A DNA stretch of 64,000 bases, taken from Clostridiales bacterium FE2011. Its GTDB lineage: Bacteria > Bacillota > Clostridia > Christensenellales > Aristaeellaceae. The notes under the pieces are model-generated. The model searched no databases. It worked only from the letters and a program-made list of their open reading frames with translations, and was not told the origin of the DNA. Each line of letters begins with the position of its first letter. The first letter of the stretch is position 1. Positions 61,795 to 64,000 of this stretch are shown one piece after another. Both the position numbers and the translations under genes were made by a program. The DNA is taken from NCBI GenBank assembly GCA_017569305.1, contig CP069418.1:1178001-1242000 (forward strand). The letters run 5' to 3'.

Positions 61795-61830
61795 AATAAT
61801 TCTGAATTCTGAATTCTTAATTCTGAATTG
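61795..61830. repeat. TTCTGAATT/TTCTTAATT short repeat cluster
   Basis: Four units of the same 9-base repeat as at 34194-34228 lie directly after the stop of the MacB-like permease gene. Confidence 0.6.
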
Positions 61831-61833
61831 TTT

Positions 61834-63045
61834 TTATACCGCGCGCAGCGCGTCAATGGGATTCAGCCGGCTGGCTTTTCTGGCCGGCGCCCAGCCGAAG
61901 ATGATACCGACCGCTGCGGAGAAGCCCACGCCCAGGATAATGGCGCCGACGTTCAGCACGAAACTCGTACCCAGCATCCGGCACAACCCGAAGGATAGTG
62001 CCAGGCCGAATACAACTCCCAGCAGGCCTCCGATCATCGAAAGCAGGAAGCTTTCCAGCAAGAACTGCATCTGGATCTGGCCCGGTACGGCGCCCAGCGC
62101 CTTCTTCAGGCCGATCTCGCCCGTCCGTTCCGTCACGGTGGTCAGCATCATGTTCATGATGCCGATACCGCCCACCAGCAGTGCGATGGAGGCAATACCT
62201 GCCAGCAACGAACTCAGCATCGTGGTCATCGTGTTCATGGTTTCTTCAATGCTTTCCATGGAGGAAACCGTGAAGCAATCTTCTTCAAAGTCGAACAGCA
62301 CGTCCATGGCGTCTTCAATTTCCTGCTTTGCCTCGGTTGAATCTGCTCCTTCCTTCAGGTATACGGTGAAGGAGTTGATATCGGTGGAGTTATTCACCTT
62401 CATGGCCGTGGTGTAAGGAATCATGACCGCCGGCGAACCGCTGAAGATGGAAGCGACGCCTCCGCCGCTGTCTTCTTCATACCGTCCCACAATCGTGAAT
62501 GGCAGTCCTGAGACATACAGGGTTTCACCGATGGGATTCACGCCCAGGAAGAATTCATCCACAATCTCCTGGCTGATCTCGCAGACATAGCTGCTGTTGT
62601 CGTCGTCAATAAAGTTCAGGCTTCGTCCCTGGATGATCATCTCCTCATTCAGGATGAAGTAATATGCGTTCCGGCCGGAAACGGAAATACCGGTCTGCAC
62701 GTCATTCCCGTAGGAGACCCGGCCGTTCAGGCTGATGCTCGGCACCACACCGTCCACATTCTCCAGGTCCGTAATCACCTGCAGGTCTTCCGGCGTCATG
62801 CCGCTCTTCAGGTCGCTGCCCGATACGCTCACCGTCAGGGTACCGACGCCCATGCTCGAGAAGGAAGAGGAAATGGTACCGGATACGCCGGATACCGTGG
62901 AAATCAGCGTAATAACCGCCATAACGCCGATCATGATACCCAGCAGGGTCAGGAAGGAACGCACCTTGTTGCTCCGGATATTATCCAGCGCCATTACAAT
63001 GCTTTCCCGGATCATTACCATTCGTTTTCGGAAGGATTTAAGCAT
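61834..63045 (-). CDS. MacB-like ABC transporter permease
   Basis: A 403-residue FtsX/MacB-type permease. One N-terminal transmembrane segment (about 32-55, [20 protein letters not shown]) is followed by a large extracytoplasmic MacB_PCD domain. Three C-terminal transmembrane segments include [25 protein letters not shown], ending [16 protein letters not shown]. Such permeases act as mechanotransmitters for export of peptides or antibiotics. AAGGAGGT precedes the ATG at 63045. The first eight bases overlap the ATPase gene. Confidence 0.92.
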   Translation of the reverse strand: MLKSFRKRMVMIRESIVMALDNIRSNKVRSFLTLLGIMIGVMAVITLISTVSGVSGTISSSFSSMGVGTLTVSVSGSDLKSGMTPEDLQVITDLENVDGVVPSISLNGRVSYGNDVQTGISVSGRNAYYFILNEEMIIQGRSLNFIDDDNSSYVCEISQEIVDEFFLGVNPIGETLYVSGLPFTIVGRYEEDSGGGVASIFSGSPAVMIPYTTAMKVNNSTDINSFTVYLKEGADSTEAKQEIEDAMDVLFDFEEDCFTVSSMESIEETMNTMTTMLSSLLAGIASIALLVGGIGIMNMMLTTVTERTGEIGLKKALGAVPGQIQMQFLLESFLLSMIGGLLGVVFGLALSFGLCRMLGTSFVLNVGAIILGVGFSAAVGIIFGWAPARKASRLNPIDALRAV

Positions 63046-63733
63046 CCTGCAGACCTCCTTCCGTAATTTCACCATCTATAATGTGCACTACCCGTCGGGC
63101 GTTGGAGGCAATCTTAAGGTCGTGGGTAATCATAATGACCGTACGATTCTCCTCGTTCAGTTCCCGGAACAGCTGCATTATCTGGGCGCCGGTCTTCTGG
63201 TCCAGGGCGCCGGTGGGTTCGTCCGCCAGCAGAATGGAGGGATTGCCTACCATTGCCCGGGCGATAGCCACGCGCTGCTGCTGGCCGCCGGAAAGCTGGC
63301 TGGGCAGGTGATCCATCCGGTCTTTCAGCCCAACGCGTTCCAGCATAGCTTCTGCCCGTTCCCGACGTTCTTTCGGCCGGATACCGGCATAAATCAGGGG
63401 CAGTTCCACATTCTTACGGGCTGTCAGTCTCGGCAGCAGCTGGGAATTCTGGAAGATAAAACCGATCTCCCGGTTCCTCAGTTCAGCCAGTTCCTGTTCG
63501 TCCATATCCTCCACTTCCCTGCCCCGCAGGATATACTCGCCGGAAGTGGGGGTATCCAGGCAGCCGATAATATTCATCAATGTGGTCTTTCCGCTGCCGG
63601 AGGGGCCCAGCACGGACAGATAGTCTCCCTCTTCCACTGTCAGGGACACCTTCTTCAGTGCGTGGACGTTCTCTCCTTCCAGCGGATAGATCTTGTCAAT
63701 CTCCCGCATCCGGAAGAATACTTCTTCTGCCAT
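63038..63733 (-). CDS. ABC transporter ATP-binding protein, MacB/LolD type
   Basis: A 231-residue ATPase with Walker A GPSGSGKT (43-50), Q-loop in [10 protein letters not shown], signature LSGGQQQR (147-154), Walker [12 protein letters not shown] (Asp171-Glu172) and switch histidine in MITHDLK. The FQ-NS and TGALD patterns match the LolD/MacB/FtsE group that pairs with FtsX-type permeases such as the one encoded next. Its start lies two bases after the stop of the upstream adaptor-like gene. Confidence 0.95.
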   Translation of the reverse strand: MAEEVFFRMREIDKIYPLEGENVHALKKVSLTVEEGDYLSVLGPSGSGKTTLMNIIGCLDTPTSGEYILRGREVEDMDEQELAELRNREIGFIFQNSQLLPRLTARKNVELPLIYAGIRPKERRERAEAMLERVGLKDRMDHLPSQLSGGQQQRVAIARAMVGNPSILLADEPTGALDQKTGAQIMQLFRELNEENRTVIMITHDLKIASNARRVVHIIDGEITEGGLQDA

Positions 63734-63735
63734 CG

Positions 63736-64000
63736 TCAGTTCCCCCGTGATCCGCCGCCCGGGAATCCGCTCCCGCCGCCGCTTCCGTCACTGCCTCCGC
63801 CGGGTAATCCACTTCCGCCGCCTGGGAAGTTGCTCATATCCGGCATGTTGCTGAAGTCAAATTCATTGGTACCGTCCTGGCTGTTCCGGTTCCGGTTGGG
63901 ACGATTCACCTGCCGGTTGGTGAATATGCCGGAGAACAGGGCCGCCAGGCCGGTGGCTTCTTCTTCCTTCTCAGCGATCTTATACACGGTTTCGCCGGCT
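63736..64000 (-). CDS. Probable adaptor protein, C-terminal part with Gly-rich tail
   Basis: The frame is open to the window edge and gives the last 87 residues. They begin AGETVYKIAEKEEEATGLAALFSGIF and end in a low-complexity GGGSGLPGGGSDGSGGGSGF-like tail after an Asn/Arg-rich stretch. Position directly before the ATPase gene suggests a MacA-like membrane-fusion protein, but the diagnostic domains lie outside the window. A GTG at 63987 could be read as a start but is probably internal. Confidence 0.6.
   Translation of the reverse strand, partial: AGETVYKIAEKEEEATGLAALFSGIFTNRQVNRPNRNRNSQDGTNEFDFSNMPDMSNFPGGGSGLPGGGSDGSGGGSGFPGGGSRGN

Overview
The window looks like a chromosomal segment of an anaerobic, plant-fibre-using gut or rumen Clostridia. 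The grounds are Shine-Dalgarno sites of the AGGAGG type before most genes, cobalt-early (anaerobic) cobalamin genes, an Fe-S aldo/keto reductase, many hemicellulases without signal peptides, and very large repeat-built surface proteins. A finer placement (for example Christensenellales/Aristaeellaceae) is only a guess from protein style. No rRNA, tRNA, CRISPR array, transposase or prophage gene was seen.

Layout. 1-4872: end of an anaerobic cobalamin operon (cbiF-G-D-C-A-J) with overlapping stop/start codons. 4829-8611: Nudix hydrolase, SDR oxidoreductase, MATE exporter and a membrane-anchored DUF6273 protein. 8682-14608: an arabino-oligosaccharide locus (solute-binding protein, two permeases, GH51 arabinofuranosidase) divergent from a LacI-type repressor with a clear operator. 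14728-20880: a second DUF6273 paralogue with an almost identical promoter, an undescribed 32-residue protein with its own promoter and terminator, a methyltransferase, acetyltransferases (one a tandem fusion), a HAD phosphatase, a thioesterase, MsrA and a YlmH-like S4 protein. 21016-26573: GH10 xylanase, then a MerR regulator, Gfo/Idh/MocA oxidoreductase, aldo/keto reductase and iron alcohol dehydrogenase that share MerR-type operators. 26694-30293: a heterodimeric ABC exporter with one degenerate ATP site. 30376-36227: XRE-TPR regulator, a candidate small RNA, a GH36 alpha-galactosidase and an orphan peptide-binding protein. 36309-51730: a two-gene surface-protein block, including a roughly 4,500-residue adhesin now split by a one-base deletion inside its repeats. 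52200-57193: TcdA, two GH43 enzymes, a PPC-domain protein and a GH5 enzyme. 57365-60650: aroF-tyrA-pheA behind a Tyr/Phe-rich leader peptide and attenuator. 60689-64000: a MacAB-like ABC export cluster running off the edge.

How it fits together. GH10, GH51, GH43 (two), GH5 and GH36 enzymes are mostly cytoplasmic, which suits a cell that imports xylan, arabinan and galactoside oligomers through ABC importers and trims them inside. The GH10 and GH43 promoters carry similar TTGTnnGTACnAC sites and may share an AraR-like regulator. The most notable unexplained structures are two arrays of hairpins with unrelated stem sequences but constant ATTTCAC/ATTTCAT linkers, the paired DUF6273 promoters, the small Tyr-rich gene, the candidate ncRNA near 31.8 kb, and the higher-order repeat pattern in the adhesin.
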